Below are positions 1 through 11,300 of a stretch of DNA of 64,000 nt, one piece after another; position 1 is the first letter of the stretch; every line of letters starts with the position of its first letter. The position numbers were made by a program, and so were the translations under genes. A model generated the notes under the pieces. It saw nothing but the letters and a program-made list of their open reading frames with translations, was not told the origin of the DNA and ran no database searches. The stretch is from Symsagittifera roscoffensis (lineage: Eukaryota > Xenacoelomorpha > Acoela > Convolutidae). The DNA lies in the NCBI RefSeq assembly GCF_963678635.1, contig NC_087070.1, forward strand, positions 806,001 to 870,000. Direction: 5' to 3'.

Positions 1-834
1 ATTTGAATGTAATTTTTGTTCAGCTGGTTGCTAAGACTTAATTGCTTAGTAGCAGATTAGTTTTACCATTATTATACTAAATATTTTCGTTAGTTTGGAT
101 TTTAACTTCAATTAGAACTGATGGTTTAGTCAAATGGCACGTTTTTAAATCAAGCCAAATAAATACGCAAAAACGTATCAGCAGTCTTAATACATAGACG
201 CCAGGTGTACATGTTTGGAGCTTTTTTTATAACATTGATGTTAAAACGCAAATCGTTGTTCAAAGCACGTGATTATTAAACAATTCATGTATTAGATGTG
301 CCACATAGATTGAAGAGAAACGTATAAACAAAAATGTGGTATGATATTTTTTGTCTAACTGCGTCTGTTCTGAATGATGCAGATCATGATTGAAACTAAC
401 CTCAGCGACCTCAGACAAACTTTTCACGCGTAACAAAATAGAAAAGACAAAAATAGCCAAAAATGAAAAAATTGTTTTTCATTGGATGACTGCGATGTTG
501 AGCCTATTTTAACAGGCGTTTTCGTTTTCTCTTGGGTCATCTAGTTTTCTTCCCGCCTCAAAATTAGGGTACGGAAAAAAATCAGATTTTCTTTAATAAA
601 TTTAGTCAATTTGCATGGAATAGTTTGTCAATCACAAGAAGAAATTTCTCAATTGCAGTGTATCCTGCTTCTGACATATTTTTCACGGAAGCAAAGTTGA
701 CCTTCGCATACATAAACGAGCAAACAAAACAAAATAAGATTAAGAGAGAAGCTCAAATTGCTTCAATCTTTTTTGAAGTTAGGGAAGCTTAGAAAGAAAA
801 AAAAGAAAGCCCCTCACCTAAATCAAAATAAGGA
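1..834. other. AT-rich stretch without a recognised gene
   Basis: No open frame here has family-like content or splice-site support. A degenerate copy of the dispersed CTTCGCA...TTGCGATAC-like motif lies near 690-715. Nothing else is recognised. Confidence 0.6.
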
Positions 835-1440
835 TAGCCGGTTACTGTGCAAGTAGCACAGAATGTTTCGACCATAGTCTGTAAAAAATAACAAGTAAAG
901 AAGTTCTTTTCCATTTAAGTAGTTTTACTCCGTGGTTTGATAAAAAATCTGACGTAAAACTGAACTTTTGCCATAATCGACACTCATAGCAATATAGACA
1001 AACAGAACAACAGATTTTGAAAAAAATGACAAGAAAACCAAAATCATAAAAAGTTAAAAACAAATTTTTAAATTTTTTTTGCAGAATTTTCCATTCCCAA
1101 AATTTTTGATTCTCAAAATGGCATTTAAAATCTCCAAAAACTAATGTACTCGAGGAATTTAAAGCATCAATTAGATTTTGTAAACGCCCTATATCAAGCA
1201 TAAATAAGCGTGGTCGCTCGCTTTACTAGCTCGAATTTAGACGAAAAATCAAATACTCCAAACCGGTTTTTCTCGAATCACGACTGAAAAAACTTCAATA
1301 TGATATAGCACTAAACCCACCAGTCCAATGATTATTTGTGGTACCTGATTTTGCGAGGAAAACAAAAAAAAACACAAAAACACACCCGAATACAAAGTTT
1401 CTCCCCATTTTCAATGGCCGGAACAATTACCTAAATAGTA
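835..1440 (-). mobile_element. LINE endonuclease-derived repeat, copy 1
   Basis: The minus strand is open at 842-1201 (119 codons) and contains LVFGDFK, which resembles the GDFN motif of APE-type endonuclease domains carried by non-LTR retrotransposons, followed by a degraded SNHGVKLLKW segment. The same ~0.6-kb block occurs inverted at 56,815-57,485, where the motif reads LVFGDFNA. The distal part (1,255-1,440), with TGATTATTTGTGGTACCTG, also recurs at 14,140-14,450. Both long copies begin and end at about the same place, so this may be a short non-autonomous derivative rather than a randomly truncated LINE. No reverse transcriptase is attached. The assignment rests on one short motif plus repetition. 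Confidence 0.55.
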
Positions 1441-3825
1441 GAAAAAAAACAATTAGCTGAGAACGATTAGACATTTCTTCAATTAAAAGAATGACTTTAA
1501 AAGACTTTAAGGAATTGCAATAACGAGGCTAGGTAGTATGACGCTCGCTTCAAGTTGTTGTCTGATTGTAATCTGCATCATTCAAAAATTACACGGAGGC
1601 GAACGGGAACTTCGCACCACTTGCAATGTACCAAAAAAAATTACCGCAAAGTAGCAAAAACATGAGTCGCGATCTACTAAGTCGGAAAATGGTTTGAAAA
1701 AATATATATCAAAAGGTACTAGATATACAAACATTTTCATGAGTTTGTCTCTTATGAAATTCTTTTTGAGAAAAAGAACTGTCAAAGAAACAACTACCAG
1801 CAATAAATTAACACAAAAAAAGGTTTACGAAGTGGTATCTAAGCTAAAACAATTTCCGTGGACACACCATGAGTAAAAAAACTTTGCCATTAAACTTTTT
1901 TGAAACTTAAAAGTTTCATTGTTCCGCATATCTTGCGAAGTAAGCACCAGCGCTTATTAAAAACTAAATTAGTGTAATATAAGGCAACTAAGCTAATATA
2001 ACATCGGCTTAAAGATGTTTACCAAAAAAAAATCTCTTAAGCAAAAAATTTAGACTAAATCTTTGTTGATATACAAGCAACATAAAAACACACTAAAATA
2101 ATTAAATAAAGTCAGCCGTTTCAGGAAAGTTATAAACATATAGAATAAAAGTCATATTTAAGAGGTTTAAGCTGATCGCTTAAAAAAACAGAACGGAACC
2201 TATGCCGACAGTAACAAAGACCAAGACCAAAAGTTACAGCAAAAAGTAAGGTCCACCCGGGATTCGAACACCGGACATTTGAAGCCTGAAGCAGGCGATG
2301 AATAACTAAATAAAGTCAGCTGCTTCACGAAAGTTATTAATGTTTTTATAAAAAGCACGGTCAATTTTTCACAGATTTCCATGAGGAAAACTCTAGCTCC
2401 CGATTACATGACACGTGTTCTTGCTAATATTAAGTTTGATGAAAGTCAGTTTGAGACTCTAAAATTTGCTTCACTTCACCCGATATGCGTTTATTTGTCT
2501 ATCGTAAATAATTCTAGAATTTTCTGTCAAATTTAAAGGTAAAAACAATTGCGGGCAAAAAAATTTCGCCTATGCATTGAAACCTTTGTTAAAATCATGA
2601 ATACATTTCTATATCTTCACTGGATTTAACAGCTAACCTTTATCTCCAAGACTAAATGATTCAATTTAGAAGAAAGAAATTCAAATTATGGAAGCTTTCA
2701 AAATCAAACTTCGGTTAAACCTATTGTACATTATGGTAAACTATTCTACATTTTTCTCATCTTAGGTCTTTTTGAAAAACGGTAACCCTGTTAATCCTGT
2801 TGATCTAATATACTGATTAGATTGTGTTGAGTTCTGTTGATCTAATATATTGATTAGACAAATCATATTTTGAAACTGTATCCGGCTCTTACACATTACG
2901 AATTTCTGTTGACGAAAACTTCTTTCAATGAATTGTGTCCTAGTCTTACAAAGGTACTTCTACTGGATTAAATGGGAGAAATATTTTCAATTTTTTAAAC
3001 TGAAATCCTTATTTTTCCCAAATCTTCTCCACTTTTGAAGTTTTTAAACTTTTTTCTGTTATTGGTCGAACTTCTACGAGTCTGTTGAACCGCCTGGTTA
3101 CATCTAGACGAAAGATGAACAGTCCTCTTTGCCGAGCGTTAGAAAAAATGGACGACAGTTCAATTTTTTCGCTTCATTGAGATGCACCATTCTGTTCTCA
3201 TTAACATGCTGATTCAGTCAACAATTACTACCAAGTTCATTTCATTTGTATATAATTTTTCCTTGAGATATCTTAGTGTCAAATCCAAATTTGACAATTT
3301 TGAAAATTTAGGCGTCAGTTTTTTTTTAATTTTAAGCCGCTAAACTTCCAGGGTTGGAAAAGCTCAAAAGAGTTCAATGTTTTCCAGATCGACAGATCGT
3401 CGGTACGATAAATGATTGAAACAGATAAAGGAAGACACCGAGCACGCGATACCCGTACACCTCCAACTATATTTTTTAAGCTGTCAAAAAAAATGTAGGT
3501 ACTTTGCGCCATCAATATGTCACGTTGAGTTAATTATAAAAGAAGCAAGCGGGTTTTTGTAGAATTGCGAGCGTCCACAGTTTCGACTGCAACGACCGAA
3601 AAAGTTAATAGTCGATAGAAATTTGCTAAAGATTGATCGTTTAAATGAATTTAATGATCGTTTAAAGAACAAAAAAACATTAGTTAGAGGCCATGCTACA
3701 CATCGCGAATATAAAAAACATAACAGCCACGAGACAATTGCCTTGACCATTAGCAAACTGACTCTTGGATCAAGCTCCTTTCACGCTTCTTCGTCTTCTA
3801 TCAACTCCAACAATGATAAATAAAG
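1441..3825. other. Intergenic, AT-rich; no gene recognised
   Basis: A copy of the TTCGCACCACTTGC motif lies at about 1,612, a tRNA-like T-arm at about 2,255, and a short direct repeat of GTTGATCTAATATA at 2,797-2,860. Other open frames are short and without recognisable content. Confidence 0.5.
2243..2316 (-). repeat. tRNA-derived SINE remnant
   Basis: On the minus strand GTGTTCGAATCCC matches a pol III box B / T-loop, with a GCCTG...CAGGC hairpin upstream in the anticodon-arm position. The hairpin loop is too short for a working anticodon and no acceptor stem closes, so this is a tRNA-derived repeat, not a tRNA gene. Related pieces occur near 10,921, 14,860, 16,362 and 21,205. Confidence 0.45.
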
Positions 3826-4052
3826 GTATTCACACATTTCGCCACTCACACGTTTCGCCCCTCTTAAATCTACTGGTACATTTCGCCCCTAAAATGTAAA
3901 TTAAGAAAGCGGCGTTAATTAACTGTGTAATAAGTTAGGGGCGAAACGTGCGAGGACGAAATGTGTGAAATTATTAGGGGCGAAATGTGTGAGGGGCGAA
4001 ATGTTCCACTAAATTTAAGAGTGGCGAACTATGTGTGGGGCGAAACGTGGGA
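3826..4052. repeat. Foldback cluster of GGGGCGAAATGTGTGA motifs
   Basis: Several copies of a ~17-base motif (AGGGGCGAAAYGTGYGA) face each other. Copies at about 3,829, 3,844 and 3,876 are in reverse orientation; copies at about 3,938, 3,976 and 4,030 are forward, with extra half-copies between. The two sides can pair into a long stem with a central AT-rich loop (~3,890-3,935). No protein is encoded. It is GC-rich compared with its surroundings. Confidence 0.75.
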
Positions 4053-7000
4053 CATTCAAAAATAAAATATGTCTTGTGCATCAAGTCATTCTCTCCAATA
4101 TTTTTGATCAATTAGCCTTCCTTAATTCAATTAAAAACAAAGTGATGTATTTTGGAAAAGACGGAACCAAAACTCACCGAGCAGCGACAAATATAGCTAA
4201 AATCAAGACGGCTTGTATGTCAGTAAAAAGCCCTGAATGTTCCAGCTGTCCCTTAATCTGTATCGAATAGATGTTGTTAAAAATATTTAACAACCATCAT
4301 ACAATTTTTGGACAGTATCAAGCATCAAGTGAGAAAATTTGATTAGTACGAAAAAACTAAGACCGATTAGGGGCATGGATGGCGACAATTCGTCGCAAGC
4401 GCACATTTGTAGCATTTGTAAAAAGTGGCTATTCGCAGCACGCGACTTTTCGTAGAAGGCAGCATTTAGTAGGGGTAAATGCTTTGATCAGATAAAAAAA
4501 CATTAGATGAAAGGCTTCAAATAAAGAACAAAGAAACTAAAAATCGAAAGCAGGCTTTTAAGTTGCTTGAGAAAATCCTTGTTGCTATAATGTTCAAGGA
4601 GTTAAACTTATCTGGCTTGGTCTTTTTTGACACCTTGGCGGCTATTTCTCCGGCAGTTGTTCTCAAAAATGTGTTCTCCGACGTATGAAACGTAGGGTTA
4701 GCACATCCAACCCCATCTGAAAAACCCTTTGCCATCTCTCGACCGAATTATTAGTTTTCTGTCTTCCATTTTGGCGTTCCGAACTGCTTCTAGAGTGAAA
4801 TAGGGAATTGCCGAACCCCCATGCCTCCTCGGAGGATGGCTCCAAACAAAGTTAGTTCGAAATAATTGACAAAATCTAATAAAGGGGACTAATAAGGCAG
4901 CCATGCCGATTTCAAAGTCGGGCTCAGATATAAGTGCCAGAGCAATTAACGACTTTAGAACTTGTTTAGAGCGTGTTTTGTAACTTCTCAATAAACCGGT
5001 GCTGATCCGATGTCTATTTGGGCTAATTTTGCGCTATTTGGCCTAATCAAAATGAAAGAAGAATCCTTTTCTAGATATTCTATTGAATTTCCTCTGCAAT
5101 GCGTTAATTCAAACCTTTTCAAAATCTACCAAAAATCGCGACGGCCCAAGTCCCAGATTGAATTCTTTCAGTTGTCTAAAGAACCGAATGTATTGATTCA
5201 ATATTGTTTTGAAAATGAAAACTTTAGAAACAGTTTGATGGTTAACAGTTTGATAGTTTGAATTGTAAAAAAGTGTTAAGTGAACGCGTGACATGCTTTA
5301 AATGTACCGTCTGAATGCCGGACTGTGTTGCTTTCCAAAGCTTCTAAGCTCTCGTCTGTGGCAACATTAAATTTCAGTCTTTGTCATCCAAATCAAATCA
5401 AAAAGGAGGAAATTATCACCTCTTTGGGTCTTGCTGATTTTCAAAGTCACGGTAATGGGTTAAGGTCCTTTTTAGAGGGTTGGTGGAATCAGTTGCTCCT
5501 TGCCGTTGAACAATTCTGGCGAGTGACTTGCACTTAGGTAAATAACAATTGTTTCGAGACTAATATCCCCAAATTTTTCAACGTAAGTGAACCTGGGAGG
5601 CGTCAATGTTGGTTTTATTTTCTATTTGGTAGCGCGTTTATCCCTGAAATTTAAGTTTTATAACAGGTCAAGAAAATTTTTTGATCTCCCTCCACCAAAA
5701 TACGCCGGTCTTTAAAAAAAATAGCGTTTCCGGGGAGTTATTTTTTGTTCCACTGGGCGTGGTCAGTTTCTCCCCACATTTATGCATTTACGCCATTTTA
5801 AGGTTTTTAAACAGAAAAAAGTTAAGAAGTCCTAATGTTTAAAGCTTAAGTTGGCACACAGGTCGAAATTTTCAAAAATTTTACTCCTTTTTTGAATTTT
5901 TTGCATGGAATATTTTTGTGACCATGTTCTCCAGATATTCAGAATTACTCATCTGCGATGGTGGTAAATGGAGCTTTACATGGTCTCTTCGCCAATTGCT
6001 TACTGGATTCATGAATTACCTGGTTGTAACGGTTTAGATGCACAGATTCGCCATCGCCGACCAGCTGTTGTTTGCCTTGCTCGCTTATGACAAAATTTGA
6101 AGTCATATTGGTAATAATTAGTGTACAGATTTGCTAGATGAAATCGAAACAAATGAATCGAAAAATGTGATTTCGATGCTACTATCCTTCAATTACTCTT
6201 GTCTCTTCTGTTAATTGATTTCAAATTGGTATTCAATTCAAGACTGGTGCTAAATTGAATTTTAATCGCTCGGTGGATTTTATTACCTCCACAACCACGG
6301 CAAAACATTTTGCTTTAAATTCGCATCTTTTATCAATCCCCATATACGCAAATAATCGTGCTGCGATTCGTCGCTTGCGACCAATCGTCGCTTTCGACAA
6401 ATTGTCGACTCATGCCGATTGTCTTGCCTAAATTATTAAGGAACGTTTTTGCAGGGCGAGATAATTCGCCGGGCATAAATAGATTTTGTTACGTTTTCAG
6501 CATCGAAAAAGAAATCTTCACTGCGCTCATAAATCAGTCTAGGGCTTGATCAAATTGGCAGTTTCCGAACACTCAGAAGTTTACAAAAACTAAACGAAGG
6601 TAAAAACATCTTTTTACATTTGAACTCGGGTTGTCAAAATCTTTAATTTTTTCGTTAAAAACTATTATTTCAATCGCCGAAACTCTTTGTAAAAAACACC
6701 CCACGCATAAATATTCCCTATTTCTTCACAAGTCGGACCACTAAAGCCAAACAGCGAAAGCTACTTAAGATAACCAAAAAGAAAGAAACCGCGTAAATAA
6801 TTTGTAGGCAGGAGCTTGCAATTTAGGTTTTAAAAAGCGAACTGATCTAACGCAAGATTTATAAGGATAAAAGTCAATAAGAAGCAACGTTCAATAAATT
6901 TACATTATGGCTTTATTGCTGTCTTTTTAGGGGAAAATGTTTTATCAATCATGTTTGTCTTTAATAGTTCATGTAGTCAAGATAATTAAGCAAATGAACT

Positions 7001-8087
7001 TGTCTCTCATGGTCGTTTGCTGCAAGATTCAGCAGTAAAAAAACTTTGGCGCCCACTTTCCTTTAAATAAGTTTGAAAGATTATTAGCCAGTTTGTCATT
7101 GAAAATGGTTATGCTGAATAATTTTAAGATTATCTACAACAATTAAGTTGACAGCGTCTTCGTCAAAACTAGCATGATAAAAATAAAAACATTTTTTTTT
7201 CCAGATTTTTTCAGGTTTATGTTAAATCAATTTGACCAAAACTTGCAAAAAAACTTAATCTCTCATAAAACTCTAAAACAAGAAAAACGGCAGAAAAACT
7301 ACACAAAATTACAGGAAAAATTAGTTTCGAAAACTTTTTCAGCTCTGTTCAAGCAATTGCCGAAAAACGTTCAATGTTTTATGAAATTTCAAAATTAGAG
7401 AGGAAGCAAAACGCTGTTTAGTTAATTAATTCTTGCTTTTTAAACTTTCTAGAAAAAATTGCAAGAAGATCTATGTTGATTTTCAGCTCAGCTATCAAAA
7501 TCTTTCATATGTTTTAAAAATAGCCAAAAACAGACGCTCGCCAAAAATAGACTAAAAATCCTCCACGGGAGCATATAATCCTTTTCTTTTTCTACGAAGT
7601 TCTAGTTTAAAATACTTCATTTTCAAATCTGTTCGCTTCCACAGAAAACTCAAACTCTTGATTTTCATCGATGCTAGTTTTTTTCAAACTCGAGGGGCCC
7701 AAAATATTTGGCAGTCATAAATAACGATTTATCATATGGCGGCTCCAGCCTCTTGAAATACTATTTGCAAAGACTTTTCTAGTTTCAAACATGGAACTGG
7801 CACAAAATTTTTTATTTCCATCAAATTTTACAATGCAGCATTATTTTGGACTCTTCAACTATCCTCCAAACAGATCTAATCAAGAGTAGTTTTACAGAGT
7901 AATTACAAATTTACGGAGGTTTTATGTGAAGACAAAATGTGTTTGTATTATTTTAATTAACTTATATGTCAAACTGCAAGACAATTCTCTTGTACACTTA
8001 AACGAAAGTAGACAATATAAAACTCGCAGGTGTAGAAGGGGAGAGGGGATGGGAGGTTGATAAAAGAGCCTAATATTCATATTTTGA
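4053..8087. other. Intergenic region downstream of the SPARC-like gene
   Basis: No gene recognised. A segment near 4,199-4,267 (AAGACGGCTTGTATGTCAG, then AGCCCTGAATGTTCCA) recurs at about 53,105-53,165, so it belongs to a dispersed repeat. Clusters of GTCGC/GCGAC words lie at 4,388-4,460 and 6,357-6,420. The part nearest the gene (7,900-8,087) should hold its 3' UTR; an ATTAAA-type polyadenylation signal is possible on the minus strand near 7,950. Confidence 0.5.
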
Positions 8088-8338
8088 TCACAGTTCAACT
8101 GAGAGGTCGCCTTCCTCGGGCGATAACTTGAGACACACATTCCACTCGGTTTTCTCGATTCGCTTGTCCTTGTCTGAATCACACACGTTTTCCAAGAACT
8201 GGTCAATGCATCCCTCGATAGGGTTCAACATCGATATGAATGACGTCATCTCCTCCCCTTTGATGTCGCCACTCTGGTCCGTGTCGAGAGTGAGGAATTT
8301 CCAGTGGACGGGGATTATGTAATTGGAATCTTCCATTT
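8088..8338 (-). CDS. SPARC-like exon 3: EF-hand pair and stop
   Basis: Encodes residues 109-191 with both EF-hands and the stop at 8,090-8,088. Two AG acceptors are possible: after TTTATTTAG (exon from 8,345) and seven bases later after GCGCAAG (exon from 8,338). The second is the one whose phase fits exon 2. The first has the better pyrimidine tract and would need a different upstream donor. Part of this exon and its upstream intron are duplicated at 8,888-9,497. Confidence 0.85.
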
Positions 8339-11300
8339 CTTGCGCCTAAATAAAGAATTGTAATTTTGAAAACACATTTCAAGCTTGCTCCAAACTTCAA
8401 ACACCAATATATCAGTGCATATCGAATGAAAAAATGAAAACATCTTACTCTTGGGCAAAAAGGAGTTTCGCATCACTTGCGATGCAAAAACGAAGGCAAG
8501 AATCCACATTGCTTAAGATTTGTGTAGGCCCAAAATCTTCAGTGAATTTTATTAGAAAACTTTCTATGATTAACCTTCCGTAAAGTGATTTAGAACAGTA
8601 GTGAAATCATTCCAGAAAAAAGCGGGATCAATGAACCGAGAAAAAATAAGAAGAAAATTATTCAACCCCAAAAAATCATCAGAATCATTTTCCAAGTTTT
8701 TTTTCGAAACAATTTCGTATTGAAGAAAGCACACATAAAAAAAACAACTCAAACGTCATACATAGAGGTGAAGCGGAGCTTCGCACCACTTGCGATACGT
8801 CAAAAAATTAGCCGAAAAAATAGGGTTCAACATCATTCATATCGATAGGGTGATGACGTCATTCATATCGAGATGACGTCATTCATATCGATAGGGTTCA
8901 ACATCGATATGAATGACGTCATCTCCTCCCCTTTGATGTCGCCACTCTGGTCCGTGTCGAGAGTGAGGAATTTCCAGTGGACGGGGATTATGTAATTGGA
9001 ATCTTCCATTTCTTGCGCCTAAATAAAGAATTGTAATTTTGAAAACACATTTCAAGCTTGCTCCAAACTTCAAACACCAATATATCAGTGCATATCGAAT
9101 GAAAAAATGAAAACATCTTACTCTTGGGCAAAAAGGAGTTTCGCATCACTTGCGATGCAAAAACGAAGGCAAGAATCCACATTGCTTAAGATTTGTGTAG
9201 GCCCAAAATCTTCAGTGAATTTTATTAGAAAACTTTCTATGATTAACCTTCCGTAAAGTGATTTAGAACAGTAGTGAAATCATTCCAGAAAAAAGCGGGA
9301 TCAATGAACCGAGAAAAAATAAGAAGAAAATTATTCAACCCCAAAAAATCATCAGAATCATTTTCCAAGTTTTTTTTCGAAACAATTTCGTATTGAAGAA
9401 AGCACACATAAAAAAAACAACTCAAACGTCATACATAGAGGTGAAGCGGAGCTTCGCACCACTTGCGATACGTCAAAAAATTAGCCGAAAAAATAGGATA
9501 AAAGCCACTGATTTTATTTCTCTCAAAGGTGTTTGATTTTGAAGAAAGATACTGAGAAACAATTGTCAATGTAATAAAAGTATTGAAAAACAACATTCAT
9601 CAAACGGTAACTGAGCAGACAAGACGAAAAAAATTGCTGTATAAACTTCTGAGCCATAAAAAAATCTTAAGCTCCCTATTTTTACTCCCCCCTTCAAGTG
9701 CAAAAAAGCAATAAAAAACTATTTTGGCCCTTCAAACGACAAATTATGAGGCAAATAAACAGATATATTACCAGCCGAAACCATTTAAGCCGAAGAAAAC
9801 AAAAGTGAAAAAAATTAAAACAATCAGCAAAAAAAATAAAAAAACAAAGTTGTTTTGAAATCAACAACAAAAATCCGAATTAAACTATTAATTAATGCTA
9901 TTTAATCGCAAGCGTAAAAACAATAGGAAAAGTTCAAAAAGCCATGATTAAGACAACATAAATTGAGTTTCCTCAGTGGAGAAAAAGGAATTCTCCCGTA
10001 CATGCAGAACTGCACAAAATTTCCTATTCATATTATGAAATACCATTGATGACTCAAGTAAGCGGTTACAAAAAACCGAAATTTTCACGCCGAAAAAGCA
10101 AAAAATACCAAACTCTTTGATTGTTAATTCAACAATCAACAAAAAAACCGAAGTTCGAATAGACCAAAAACTTAGGGTACTTAGTGTAGTCGTACGGCGA
10201 TCCCTTTAAGATTTAAAGATCAAGCGGTCAATCGCCTGCCGTTGAAAGGACAGTTTGTGACACAAAGGCGAAGCGGATACCACATAAAAACTTGCGATAC
10301 AACATAAAAGCAGCAGTGCAAGTTAGCAGAAAGAAAAAGTAAACCACTGAAGCCAAAAAAAATATAAGAAAGTCGAAAATCCACAACTTAAAAAATTAAA
10401 ATGTTGTCTAGACTCATGTTCTCTTTGCCGAAAACACGTCCAGAATTACAATCGACAGCATTCAGTGAAAATTCAAAAAATATTTGACAAGCGTCAACTG
10501 AGCCGACGAAATTTAAACAATTTCCCGTAGAACCAAATTGTTGTCACGAAAAATAATTTGAAATACAAATCCTTTGCTAAGAATTATAGCATCTTGTGCG
10601 TTCCAGAATGAAGGATAAAACGTATGCTTCCCTTGAGATGACCCCAAGTTAGGTCCCCAAGCCGATAAAGTATAGGCCGAAATCAATTAGGCCGAATAAA
10701 GTTTCTAAGCAAAAAAAAACCAAAAACAGCTAAATATACAAAGTCAAGGCTAGTAAAATAATTAATTAGTGAGTGATTCAAAGCGCTAAAAGCAACTATA
10801 TTGAAAAATTTATTCAAAAATCAAATCTACAATGTGCAGCGGACAAATTATATGCAGATAAACTATAGGCCGACATTTTTTGGAAAGGAATATTTCCAGC
10901 TTGAAAAAAAAAACAGTTTCAGGTCCGATTCGAACTCACGGCCTTTGCTGTTCCAGGAAAAAAAGCCGGACACGAATAGAAATTTCAATTCAGTATGAAG
11001 CAAGCTACAACTTACTCTGTTAAACAGTCTATATTCCGATTTGATCACGCTCGCCAATCGCAAGCATTAAGACGAGCTCTTATTTAACCTTCAACTTCAA
11101 GCCTGCCACAGACCGACCAAATTCGGCGGCAAAAGCGGTATCATGTGAATGCTTATTGCAAAAACAAACGATCTTGAGTCGCAAAAAGGATCTCGATTTA
11201 AGAAAAACATAGCCAACAGAAGTTTGGAAAAGTGTTAAAAACAAGGAAACTGAGAGCAAATTGATTGAAACTTTTTGAATATTTTTCATCTTTAAAGTTT

